IMG/VR virus record: IMGVR_UViG_3300025286_000026 | Location: 1-45,880 of that record | Origin: a virus | Strand: one strand, 5' to 3' | Length of the DNA: 45,880 nucleotides | In this document: piece after piece, positions 33,790 to 41,125 of the stretch | Numbering within the stretch: the stretch's first letter is position 1 | How the letters are laid out: every line of letters starts with the position of its first letter | Notes under the pieces: generated by a model | What the model saw: only the letters and a program-made list of their open reading frames with translations | The model's database searches: none | What the model was told of the DNA's origin: nothing | Made by a program: the position numbers and the translations under genes

Positions 33790-36083
33790 GGCAGGTTCAC
33801 ACTGGTATCTCTTATGAATCTAACACCAACAGAAAGCCCTGATACCGCACTGATTGTTCCTGTTGTTTCAAATGGTATATATCCCTTTAGTCTTGCTCTT
33901 ACGTTTGCTGATATGTCCCCCGCTACCGTCAAACTTCCTGTCACAACACCACACGCATTGCTTGTTCCACATATCAGAGCACTGTCTCCCGGGCTTACAG
34001 GGCATGTGAATATGCCAACCTTCACTCCCTGTACCGCAGTTCCTGACTCGTCGTTTACTGTTACTGTTACGTTTACTGTTGATTGTGGACTGAATGTTGT
34101 TCCGTCATCTGCCGTAAATACTGTTATTTTTCCTAATGATGATAATCCTATTACTCCCCAGCCCTGAGTCAGTGCGACATTTCTCACTGTCTTGAATGTT
34201 GCACATATGGTTCCGGCACATGCTACTCCTTGGAATGGAATTGCGTGTTCTGTTCTGCCCCATAGAATTGGCTTGCACCATGAGTCTCCAGTGTCCAATG
34301 TTGCCTCTCCAAGCTTGGCTATCTGATGATCGTAAAGTTGCTGGGCGGATCTGTCGGTACATGATATTGATCCTGCATCGTATACAAAGTAAAATCTCTT
34401 CTCACTTGAGTTTGTATATGTTGCACTGAATCCTCCTGCGGTACACAGGGTACTACAGTTTGCTACGGCTGTTCCTGTCCTTGCCACTATTATACCTGAA
34501 CCTGCTGTTGAACATCCTTCTATGATATGTATTGTTCCCAGATTTGTTGCGCATTGTCTGATAGTATCCCCAGATGTAAGTGTTCCTGAACCCGATGTCC
34601 ACTTGACCAGACTGTGGTTGTTACATGCCGTTGACTCTATGATTGTCACTTTTGCCGTTCCATCTGCAACTGCAACACACTCTGCGGCACATACGAAATC
34701 GTCTGTAAGTTGTGCAATTACCGTACATTGACCAAAACCTCCCGTCTTGTTTGCTACAGTTTGTGACGTTACAAAAGGTGTAAACCCATAATCAAATGTC
34801 TTTAATGCAAAACAGGCATGAGTTGTAAGAGTCTCACATGCTCCAGTCCATTCTCTTTTAACTACATCTATAACTGCTACACCACAAACATCACTGTTAA
34901 CTTCATTAACCAATGCGGCACATGGTGTACTTTCTACGATTTTAAACCTAGTATTTTGGAGTTTGGTACCACATGTTTGTTGGCTTGTTGCTGTAATTCT
35001 AAACTGTTCTTGAACTGTTGACGCTGCACCTAAAAGAGTAATATCACATGTTGGGGGATCGTTTGTATATTTTGGATTATTTAGAATGAATGTCTTGTTA
35101 TTACTAGCTCCCTGCATTGTAATTATGTCGGCACTGTTACTGATAAACACAACATCTCTAAAAGTAAAAGTTTCCGCACATGTGTTCTGATTTATGTTTC
35201 TGATCGCTCCCATGTCAACCATTTCAAGACCATTAATAGTAATATTTCCACCAACATTAAAAAAATCACATGTAACATCCTGACCTTGAACCCTCCAACA
35301 CTCATAATTTATATTGGGCGCAGTTACGTCAAGCTGTCTTGTACCGAATATGTTTTTTAATCTTACAGTGCCAGTAGTACAGTTTCCAAGTATTCTGTGT
35401 TCTGGGTTTGATACTGATCCCCAAAACTGCTCGTCTAATATGTGTAAAATTGCCCCGTCATTTGCTCTAAAACCACAACGACCGGCTGTTTGGTTTGGAA
35501 ATACAAAATATCCTCCATTAACACCTACTCCGTTATCCTCATATCCGTTTATAAAATGACCATTATTTTCAACCTCTACATCAGGAGCACAATTAGACAT
35601 TTCTGTTCCGTCTGTTTCCAACGACACACCCTTGACCATCGCGAACAGCGCGTACGCTGGACACGCTCCAGTATTACCCACATTAAAAACCCTGGAAGAT
35701 GAATAGTCCTGAAGACGTTTGGTTAAAAGACCTAGGCCTGTCAGTGTAGCCGCGTCCTGTATAATATAAGAAACATGAACAGTATCACACGCTGACGGAT
35801 TAGTACACCATGCCTCATGAATTGTCAAACATGTAGTATCACAGGTTGCACATGCGGTTTCACCTGTTATAAACTTAATCTCCTCATTACATGCACCTTG
35901 TCTTAATACCAATACCCTGTCTGTAAACGTTATACATGCGCATGTATTACAATTGTTTGTATTTCCTCCTGCAGCCCACCTGCCGTTAACAACTGCTGAT
36001 GTTGCTGTTGAAGAGTTTGCCACTCCACACCATGCCGCTGTTGTGATCCTCACACCGTCACCTGCAGAAGTTGTTATTGCCAT
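33786..36083 (-). CDS. Cysteine-rich fibre protein with partial beta-helix character
   Basis: A 765-residue protein with 38 cysteines (5%), the most of any large protein here. Residues 1-200 and 440-640 are beta-rich with cysteine in loop-like positions (TACATCDTTCL, CNTCACI). Residues about 230-370 carry short parallel-helix-like turns (NITINGLEMVDMGAIRNIN, FRDVVFISNSADIITMQG). The last 70 residues are an Ig-like strand set (VNVTVTVNDESGTAVQGVKVGIF) and a terminal domain (RLKGYIPFETTG...RDTSVNLP) shared with the 1010-residue neighbour. Likely a peripheral fibre. It has a TATA-like element and feeds the zinc-ribbon gene. Confidence 0.7.
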   Translation of the reverse strand: MAITTSAGDGVRITTAAWCGVANSSTATSAVVNGRWAAGGNTNNCNTCACITFTDRVLVLRQGACNEEIKFITGETACATCDTTCLTIHEAWCTNPSACDTVHVSYIIQDAATLTGLGLLTKRLQDYSSSRVFNVGNTGACPAYALFAMVKGVSLETDGTEMSNCAPDVEVENNGHFINGYEDNGVGVNGGYFVFPNQTAGRCGFRANDGAILHILDEQFWGSVSNPEHRILGNCTTGTVRLKNIFGTRQLDVTAPNINYECWRVQGQDVTCDFFNVGGNITINGLEMVDMGAIRNINQNTCAETFTFRDVVFISNSADIITMQGASNNKTFILNNPKYTNDPPTCDITLLGAASTVQEQFRITATSQQTCGTKLQNTRFKIVESTPCAALVNEVNSDVCGVAVIDVVKREWTGACETLTTHACFALKTFDYGFTPFVTSQTVANKTGGFGQCTVIAQLTDDFVCAAECVAVADGTAKVTIIESTACNNHSLVKWTSGSGTLTSGDTIRQCATNLGTIHIIEGCSTAGSGIIVARTGTAVANCSTLCTAGGFSATYTNSSEKRFYFVYDAGSISCTDRSAQQLYDHQIAKLGEATLDTGDSWCKPILWGRTEHAIPFQGVACAGTICATFKTVRNVALTQGWGVIGLSSLGKITVFTADDGTTFSPQSTVNVTVTVNDESGTAVQGVKVGIFTCPVSPGDSALICGTSNACGVVTGSLTVAGDISANVRARLKGYIPFETTGTISAVSGLSVGVRFIRDTSVNLP

Positions 36084-36102
36084 ACGATTATATATCTTTC
36101 GT

Positions 36103-36112
36103 TTTATTTAAG
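36103..36112 (-). promoter_or_regulatory. TATA-like element for the 765-residue fibre gene
   Basis: Minus-strand CTTAAATAAA centred about 25 bases before the ATG at 36083. It overlaps the end of the SPOUT-like gene. Confidence 0.5.
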
Positions 36113-36464
36113 AATTACTTTCTTTAAAGATTTCCCATAATACTATTGATGCCGCCTGGTGGGCAAATAGGGCCCTAAATCTTTTCCTGTTTGTTGGAAT
36201 TTTGACATATCTTACATCATAACTCATATCCATATCTTCTTTTCCATAATCCTCTCCAAACACGTAATATGCGTCATCCGGGAAGTCAAAGTCTTCTAAC
36301 GACTCTTCTCCATCCTCTGCAAACACTATAATTGGTTTATCTTTTGGTATGCTGTTAAAACTGCCTACTTCCAAATATTCCTTGTTAAAGGCCAGGGCGG
36401 AATACTCTATATATGACATCTTTTTTACATGATGATATTGAGGATTTACTCCTACTATGATCAA
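36108..36464 (-). CDS. SPOUT-like (TrmH/SpoU-type) RNA methyltransferase candidate
   Basis: A 118-residue protein. DDAYYVFGEDYGKED (about residues 64-78) resembles motif 2 of SpoU/TrmH methyltransferases, and VRYVKIPTN...FAHQAASIVLWEIF (85-113) resembles motif 3, which forms the S-adenosylmethionine-binding knot. It is short for the family (about 150-160), so the N-terminal sheet may be reduced. The start is TTG in a TTGA overlap with the upstream stop; the next in-frame ATG (36419) would remove conserved-looking residues. If active it may modify tRNA or rRNA. The place among virion genes is odd. Confidence 0.45.
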   Translation of the reverse strand: MIIVGVNPQYHHVKKMSYIEYSALAFNKEYLEVGSFNSIPKDKPIIVFAEDGEESLEDFDFPDDAYYVFGEDYGKEDMDMSYDVRYVKIPTNRKRFRALFAHQAASIVLWEIFKESNS

Positions 36465-37360
36465 TTAAATTTACCTTTAATCATGGTCAGTTGTTGGTCT
36501 GTCTTGATTGATATGACGTCGTCCCTTGCTATAAGTCCTGATACCTTTGGTCTGTTTGGATCCGGTGTCATATGTCCTTTGAACCTGGCGTCTGCCTTTA
36601 ATTGGCTGCTTATAATTGGCTCCCCCAGAACCTTTCCTTCGGCACTTATCATCTCTGTATACCAGATATTCTTTCTGATATCAAATCTCAGTCTGAGCAC
36701 TACACATTCTTCAGGTATCTCAACATTTCCTTTTATGTCTCCTATTCTTCCTTTTCCGTTGCCCTTGATAAAAATATGGCCCTTTCCTATCTCTTTTGCA
36801 TCTTCTATTGAATCCTTGGAGAATGTAAATCGTCCGTGATGTATTCCGTCAAACCATGATCTTGTTCCTATAGGTGCCGTAGATGAAACCTGCATGGTAT
36901 ATTCCGACAACTGACTGTCAAACTGACCCATTTGTTTTCCTGCCTTTAACGCCTCAAGCCACCACCTGTGGTTGTTTGGATCCCTTGCGTTTGAATATAC
37001 AAAACCCAGTTGTGCTATGTCCCAGTCCATCTCCATTGGTAACAGTGATCTTCCCTTGATCGTTGATTCAATCTCGGGTTGTTTCATGGCATTGCCTCTT
37101 GGCCTTACACCTTTTAATGTCCATATAATTGATGACTGAAACTTTGGAGTTCCATTATCCGATACCTCATATGGATTGACTCTAATTTGGGGGTTTAATT
37201 CAAATACCATATCATATCCGACCTCTGTCCTGACAACAAGTGTCTTTATATCTGATTTATATCTGATTGAACGGTAAACTTCATTATTAGGTCCTGGCGG
37301 TACTTGTGCGGCAGGTGCCTGTTTTTGTTTAACTCTTTTAACATTTTTACTTTTGGCCAT
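36461..37360 (-). CDS. Hypothetical head-region protein
   Basis: A 299-residue protein with a basic, lysine-rich disordered N-terminus (MAKSKNVKRVKQKQAP) and a beta-rich remainder (IIWTLKGVRPRGN, then GHIFIKGNGKGRIGDIKGNVEIPEECVVLRLRF). It contains one cysteine only. It lies two genes after the portal and feeds the SPOUT-like gene by overlap. I recognise no family; a minor head or injected protein is possible. Confidence 0.6.
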   Translation of the reverse strand: MAKSKNVKRVKQKQAPAAQVPPGPNNEVYRSIRYKSDIKTLVVRTEVGYDMVFELNPQIRVNPYEVSDNGTPKFQSSIIWTLKGVRPRGNAMKQPEIESTIKGRSLLPMEMDWDIAQLGFVYSNARDPNNHRWWLEALKAGKQMGQFDSQLSEYTMQVSSTAPIGTRSWFDGIHHGRFTFSKDSIEDAKEIGKGHIFIKGNGKGRIGDIKGNVEIPEECVVLRLRFDIRKNIWYTEMISAEGKVLGEPIISSQLKADARFKGHMTPDPNRPKVSGLIARDDVISIKTDQQLTMIKGKFN

Positions 37361-37381
37361 GTATTATTATATACACATAAC

Positions 37382-37393
37382 CATATATAAATG
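37382..37393 (-). promoter_or_regulatory. TATA element for the gene at 36461
   Basis: Minus-strand CATTTATATATG about 27 bases before the ATG at 37360. A second TATATAATAA sits close to the ATG. Confidence 0.6.
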
Positions 37394-37762
37394 TTATAAC
37401 TCTGTGATATGTTTTATGGACTTTACAGTCAATGCTATTCTATAAGGCCATAATGTATCCTTTCCGTCTCTCTTTACTACTTCACTATAATCAAATGGTA
37501 CCTCTGCTTCTAATACAAGTTCCCCTTTTTGTCCTGCCTTTAGTATAGAAGGATATTTTATCACCTTTACATAGTTCTTTGTTGTAGGTCTTACGTCCTC
37601 TCCTAATTTGAGAATGCTTGATGCCTTTATGTTAAAGTCCTTGATAGGAAATTCCCCCGTGTTGTGAAGCTTGTATGTCAGCGTCCTGTTCTCTCCCATG
37701 ATGAACTCGAATGCTGATGCCGGTGGGTTTATAATCTGAAGCTCGTTGATGTTTCCCTCCAT
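37394..37762 (-). CDS. Ig-like (NEW3/CARDB-type) domain protein
   Basis: A 122-residue beta-sandwich. RTLTYKLHNTGEFPIKDFNIKAS and LKAGQKGELVLEAEVPFDYSE have the spacing of CARDB/NEW3 Ig-like domains, which often decorate surfaces. It begins one base inside the portal stop with a strong GAGGAGG Shine-Dalgarno, so portal and Ig protein are co-translated. A role in head decoration or portal assembly is possible. Confidence 0.55.
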   Translation of the reverse strand: MEGNINELQIINPPASAFEFIMGENRTLTYKLHNTGEFPIKDFNIKASSILKLGEDVRPTTKNYVKVIKYPSILKAGQKGELVLEAEVPFDYSEVVKRDGKDTLWPYRIALTVKSIKHITEL

Positions 37763-39894
37763 TATGTTTCCTCCTCTTCGGATTTCACTATTTCCATGTC
37801 AGGTAATCCTTCCCTTCTAATTACATATTTTACCTTGCCTTTTGATTTCTTTCTTCTTACAGTATCTGCAAGTCCGTCTGGTGCCTTTTCCTCATCATCT
37901 GCTATTGTTGGGAAATATATGGTTCCTGACTTTTTATACTCTTTCTCCCATGACTTTACAATGTTTCTAGCCTCGTCCTCGGTCATGTCTCCTTCCTTGG
38001 TCATCTTTCTAACCCAGAACTCTTCCGTATGTCCTATTGATTTCTGTGAATCGTTAAATGCGCCTGATCTCTTCTTGCCTCCTGCTGTTGGTGAACCCTG
38101 TCCTGAACCACCTGGGTCTGATGGTCGTTTGTTCATAGGTCCGCCCTGTTTGGCTCCCTGAGTACGCTCACCGTTACCGGTTGTAGATGCACCTCTTCCC
38201 TGTTTCTGTCCTTCCGGTTGTGCCTCCTGTATTTCCATGCCAAGTTCTGCCTGTTGTTCGGCTGCGGCCATTTGTGGCAACATAACCTGCTCGAATGTTG
38301 GTTCCTTTCCGACAACCCAGTCTCCAGTGTGTGTTCTCTTGACATCGAATCCCATTTGTTGCAGGGTTGCGTTGTTCTGGATCTCTTGTGCTTTTATTTC
38401 GAGATCTCTGAGTTCGTCTGCTTCTTCACCTTCTCTAAGTCGTAGACTCCAGTCATTAACTTGTAATTCCTTTGCAAGTCTGTCGAAAATATGTGATTTA
38501 AGGAAATCTTGTGACCATTTTACATGTCTGTTTGTAATTGTAACCTGCATTCCCTCGTTTGCCCATCCTGATGGAAGTTCTCCAAAGTATAACGGCAATA
38601 CGCCATATGCTGCACCTATAATCTGTCTAAGTTCTCTTCTAATATCTATAAATTGTAACTCTTTTAGTGATCCCGTGAAATCAATCCATTGTGCGGCCTG
38701 TCCTGCTCCGCCTTTGTCGGATTCAACCAGTAACGGATGTATCATGTACGGATCTTCTGTTGCTCTTTGTTCAAGTGTGTTCCATGACTTTCTAAATGTT
38801 TCATAATTTCTTGACTGTATGACCAACAAGCCTCTTGGCGGACGCATCTTGTCAAAGTACTTTCTAATGTACTCATCCATGTGAGACAATGACATTACTT
38901 TGCTCCATAATGCATATATCGGTGAAAATCCATAAATCAGTCCCGGTTTATATTTACCTGCAACCCAAATAACCTCACCCTGTGCATATATTACTCTCTT
39001 TGGCTGTGGCACACCTACAGAGTATACTGATGACACTTCCAACAATGCCTTTAATGCTTCCGCACCGCACCTTTCACAGTGCGGTTTGGAGAGCCTTTTA
39101 TCTCTATGCTCAAATCGTGGGCAGACGTATACAGCGTTTCTCTTGTCATCGAAACCGACTCTGCCGTCTGAATCTGCGATGATTGCGACTTGAGGGGGAT
39201 CTATTCTAATAAGTTCTTTAATCTTTGTCTTCTTTTTATCAATCTTACCTGTAGCATCATTAATGTAATAGTTCTTTAATAGTAATAAATATGCATTGTC
39301 TGCTACTTCTAGGTCCCTCTCGAGCATTCTACCGACATCTTCCATGGTTTGGTCGTTATTGTTGACGAAACATGTGTATAATTGTTGTAAAACTTTACGA
39401 TTTTCCGGTTTTGGACGAGAAATATCAGATGAATGACAGTCGTCACATTGTGCAGGGGATTCTTCTTCCTTTAATCCTGGCATTCCTGCCTTGTTTAGTA
39501 TTTTATTTGCATGTGAGAGTCTTTTTGCAGGTGCTTTATCTGTATCAGTGTCTTCTGGCGGTCCTTCCTTGCGATCAAAGGCGTCATCCTTTGATGGTTT
39601 GCCGTCAAACTCCTTTCCACAGTTGTTACACTTGTATTTGTACTTTTCAACAACCTCAAACCCGTTCTTAAACATCTCTCTGTTGATGGTTTCAATGGAA
39701 ATTCTTAGAGCGTCGACGTTATCTGACAACTCATAGATCATAATTAGCGGAAATGGAAAAATTGGTAGTTTTGCGCCTGTATCGGTAGCCATATATGGCT
39801 GCATTATAGCCGGTCTGGATGTAGTTTCGGTATAACCCTTGTCGACTGACGTTAAAGCCTTATATGCACTTGTAAAACGCTGCCTAATACCCAT
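37762..39894 (-). CDS. Portal protein with zinc-finger insertions
   Basis: A 710-residue portal. The core has IFPFPLIMIYELSDNVDALRI near the N-terminus, then LLKNYYIND, YGFSPIYALW (about 345), and GELPSGWANEGMQVTITNRHV (about 470). Two cysteine sites are inserted: CNNC (89-92) with CDDC (150-153), and a second site around Cys258, Cys273 and Cys276 (YVCPRF, CERC). The C-terminal 170 residues are polar, with EFWVRKMTKEGDMTEDEARNIV. It forms the DNA gate of the capsid. The TATA element at 39914-39924 begins this major late unit. Confidence 0.85.
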   Translation of the reverse strand: MGIRQRFTSAYKALTSVDKGYTETTSRPAIMQPYMATDTGAKLPIFPFPLIMIYELSDNVDALRISIETINREMFKNGFEVVEKYKYKCNNCGKEFDGKPSKDDAFDRKEGPPEDTDTDKAPAKRLSHANKILNKAGMPGLKEEESPAQCDDCHSSDISRPKPENRKVLQQLYTCFVNNNDQTMEDVGRMLERDLEVADNAYLLLLKNYYINDATGKIDKKKTKIKELIRIDPPQVAIIADSDGRVGFDDKRNAVYVCPRFEHRDKRLSKPHCERCGAEALKALLEVSSVYSVGVPQPKRVIYAQGEVIWVAGKYKPGLIYGFSPIYALWSKVMSLSHMDEYIRKYFDKMRPPRGLLVIQSRNYETFRKSWNTLEQRATEDPYMIHPLLVESDKGGAGQAAQWIDFTGSLKELQFIDIRRELRQIIGAAYGVLPLYFGELPSGWANEGMQVTITNRHVKWSQDFLKSHIFDRLAKELQVNDWSLRLREGEEADELRDLEIKAQEIQNNATLQQMGFDVKRTHTGDWVVGKEPTFEQVMLPQMAAAEQQAELGMEIQEAQPEGQKQGRGASTTGNGERTQGAKQGGPMNKRPSDPGGSGQGSPTAGGKKRSGAFNDSQKSIGHTEEFWVRKMTKEGDMTEDEARNIVKSWEKEYKKSGTIYFPTIADDEEKAPDGLADTVRRKKSKGKVKYVIRREGLPDMEIVKSEEEET

Positions 39895-39913
39895 ACATTA
39901 TAGTGTCAATACG

Positions 39914-39924
39914 CTTATATAAAG
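39914..39924 (-). promoter_or_regulatory. TATA element of the portal operon
   Basis: Minus-strand CTTTATATAAG centred 25 bases before the ATG at 39894. Upstream lie three copies of a phased AT-rich repeat. Confidence 0.75.
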
Positions 39925-39929
39925 TATTC

Positions 39930-39990
39930 TAAAAATTTTCGGTAAAAAAATTTATTTTCTAAAAATTTTCGTTTTTTGTTAAAAATTTTC
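39930..39990. repeat. Three direct repeats of TAAAAATTTTC
   Basis: Identical 11-mers lie at 39930-39940, 39960-39970 and 39980-39990, with starts 30 and 20 bases apart, that is close to whole turns of DNA. Each holds the palindrome AAAATTTT. They occupy positions about 36-96 bases upstream of the portal start, like binding sites for an activator or architectural protein. The third also could serve as a U-rich 3' end of the candidate RNA at 39990-40100. Confidence 0.6.
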
Positions 39991-40100
39991 TGTGGTTAGA
40001 TGACGTCTCTTACGCACTTTCTAACCTTTAAAGGTTTAAGAGGGCTACTGTTTTTCCGCACTCAGAGCTCAGAACACGGTGGTAATCCCTGACAACCGAT
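39990..40100 (-). ncRNA. Candidate structured RNA upstream of the portal gene
   Basis: This 110-base stretch has no plausible gene but many pairings: GGTTAGA (39994-40000) with TCTAACC (40020-40026), the palindrome AACCTTTAAAGGTT (40023-40036), GACGTC (40002-40007), and a CGG/CCG-closed hairpin near 40077-40098. A TATA element on the minus strand (AGTTTATATTAG at 40117-40128) would start an RNA near 40100, which would end in the A/T-rich repeats. Some of the pairings exclude each other. Could also be protein-binding DNA. Confidence 0.35.
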
Positions 40101-40116
40101 ATATATATGTCATCTA

Positions 40117-40128
40117 CTAATATAAACT
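40117..40128 (-). promoter_or_regulatory. TATA element with no gene start behind it
   Basis: Minus-strand AGTTTATATTAG. No good start codon follows at 25 bases, which argues for a non-coding transcript. Confidence 0.45.
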
Positions 40129-40148
40129 TACCTATATTTAACTATATC

Positions 40149-40313
40149 TCAACAACTGCATTCAACACATTCACAGTCTTCACAATCACAAAACTTATGA
40201 TCGCTACAATCACAATTGGAACACTTGCATGATTCTATAACCTCTATTACAGGTGCGGTGTTTCTTGATACGTGTATTGAACATTTACCTGTACCACACT
40301 TACATGAACCCAT
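40149..40313 (-). CDS. Metallothionein-like cysteine-rich protein
   Basis: A 54-residue frame with 13 cysteines (24%), arranged as CKC near the N-terminus and then a dense C-terminal run of CxC and CxxC pairs (residues 29-54: CKC, CDC, CDC, CECVECSC) with acidic residues between. There is no aromatic core except one Phe, as in metallothioneins that wrap Cu, Zn or Cd clusters. A TATA element at 40333-40343 sits 25 bases before the ATG, so it is an independent gene. No family match can be claimed without a search, as short cysteine-rich proteins converge. Confidence 0.65.
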   Translation of the reverse strand: MGSCKCGTGKCSIHVSRNTAPVIEVIESCKCSNCDCSDHKFCDCEDCECVECSC

Positions 40314-40332
40314 GAGTAATATTACACCAAAT

Positions 40333-40343
40333 GATATATAAAG
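40333..40343 (-). promoter_or_regulatory. TATA element for the metallothionein-like gene
   Basis: Minus-strand CTTTATATATC centred 25 bases before the ATG at 40313. It starts two bases after the end of the neighbouring gene. Confidence 0.75.
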
Positions 40344-40344
40344 A

Positions 40345-40887
40345 TTAGGAATCTATTGGTTTTCCAAGTATAGATTCTATCTCTCTTCTTTGTTTGTCTG
40401 ACACTCTTCCTAAACTCAATGGAGTATATTTTCGTCTTCTTTTCACATTGATAGCATCCTTGTTATCTTTATAGTATTGTGTATCATATTTCTTTTTTCT
40501 CTCTGATGCAAGTTTGGCTTTTAATTTTTTTATCTCTAACTCTTCATCTGTGTCATATTTTAAAAGTCTTTGTTCTTTTCTTATTCCTTTTTGGACGCTA
40601 TCAAATGTTCGTTTTGCCTTTCTAATCTGTAGTTTCCTCTTATATTTGTATTTTATCTCTGCCTCTTTTCTGTCAATGTTTCCCATGAAAACAATCAAGT
40701 TATCTTCCCTTTGAGAATGATATCTTATATTGATTTCCGTTACCAGTGATTTTACCACAATTTTCTGCATCCTGGTTGGATTCTCCACTTCTCTTATGCT
40801 TTTTATTTGGTCTTGGATTCTAGCATTTGACCATGATCGTATTGTTTTATCCATCTGTTGTAATGATATTATATCTTCTTTATCCAT
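40345..40887 (-). CDS. Basic coiled-coil hypothetical protein
   Basis: A 180-residue protein, very rich in K, R, E and I, nearly all helical, with extended heptads at about 65-130 and a basic C-terminal region (KYDTQYYKDNKDAINVKRRRKYTPLSL). The DNxDAINxxRR segment resembles the basic regions that accompany HNH-type proteins, but no HNH core is present. DNA binding is likely from charge. Own TATA element. Confidence 0.65.
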   Translation of the reverse strand: MDKEDIISLQQMDKTIRSWSNARIQDQIKSIREVENPTRMQKIVVKSLVTEINIRYHSQREDNLIVFMGNIDRKEAEIKYKYKRKLQIRKAKRTFDSVQKGIRKEQRLLKYDTDEELEIKKLKAKLASERKKKYDTQYYKDNKDAINVKRRRKYTPLSLGRVSDKQRREIESILGKPIDS

Positions 40888-40908
40888 ATATAATATATAT
40901 CATATACG

Positions 40909-40918
40909 TAATATAAAT
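40909..40918 (-). promoter_or_regulatory. TATA element for the basic coiled-coil gene
   Basis: Minus-strand ATTTATATTA about 26 bases before the ATG at 40887. Confidence 0.65.
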
Positions 40919-40982
40919 CTAACATAAATGATTACATATAATATTAACTTACTACCAGACTACATACCACAACTTTTACACT

Positions 40983-41103
40983 GATTACTGATTACTGTAC
41001 TTACACTGACGTAAGTTGAAAACATGTAATCGGTAATCATACGAAACCTTTATAGCTAGTAAAAATATGTTAGTTAAAATATATGGTAATCAATCTTTAA
41101 CTA
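40983..41103. repeat. Nested inverted repeats with iteron-like GATTAC motifs
   Basis: GATTACTGATTAC (40983-40995) faces GTAATCGGTAATC (41026-41038), a 13-bp inverted repeat with one mismatch. Nested inside is ACTTAC/GTAAGT (40999-41004 and 41011-41016). A further GGTAATC copy (41085-41091) lies within another perfect inverted repeat TAGTTAAA/TTTAACTA (41071-41078 and 41096-41103). Five GATTAC-type copies in 110 bases, in the longest gene-free gap of the window (40888-41186), suggest an operator cluster or a replication origin. Confidence 0.55.
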
Positions 41104-41125
41104 TAACGAATGTGTTAATATATAT

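Noticed and set aside
8403-36083. Reassignment of TGT/TGC codons to another amino acid
   Set aside because: The same codons give correct CxxC zinc knuckles in the HNH, portal and zinc-ribbon proteins, so they must read as cysteine.
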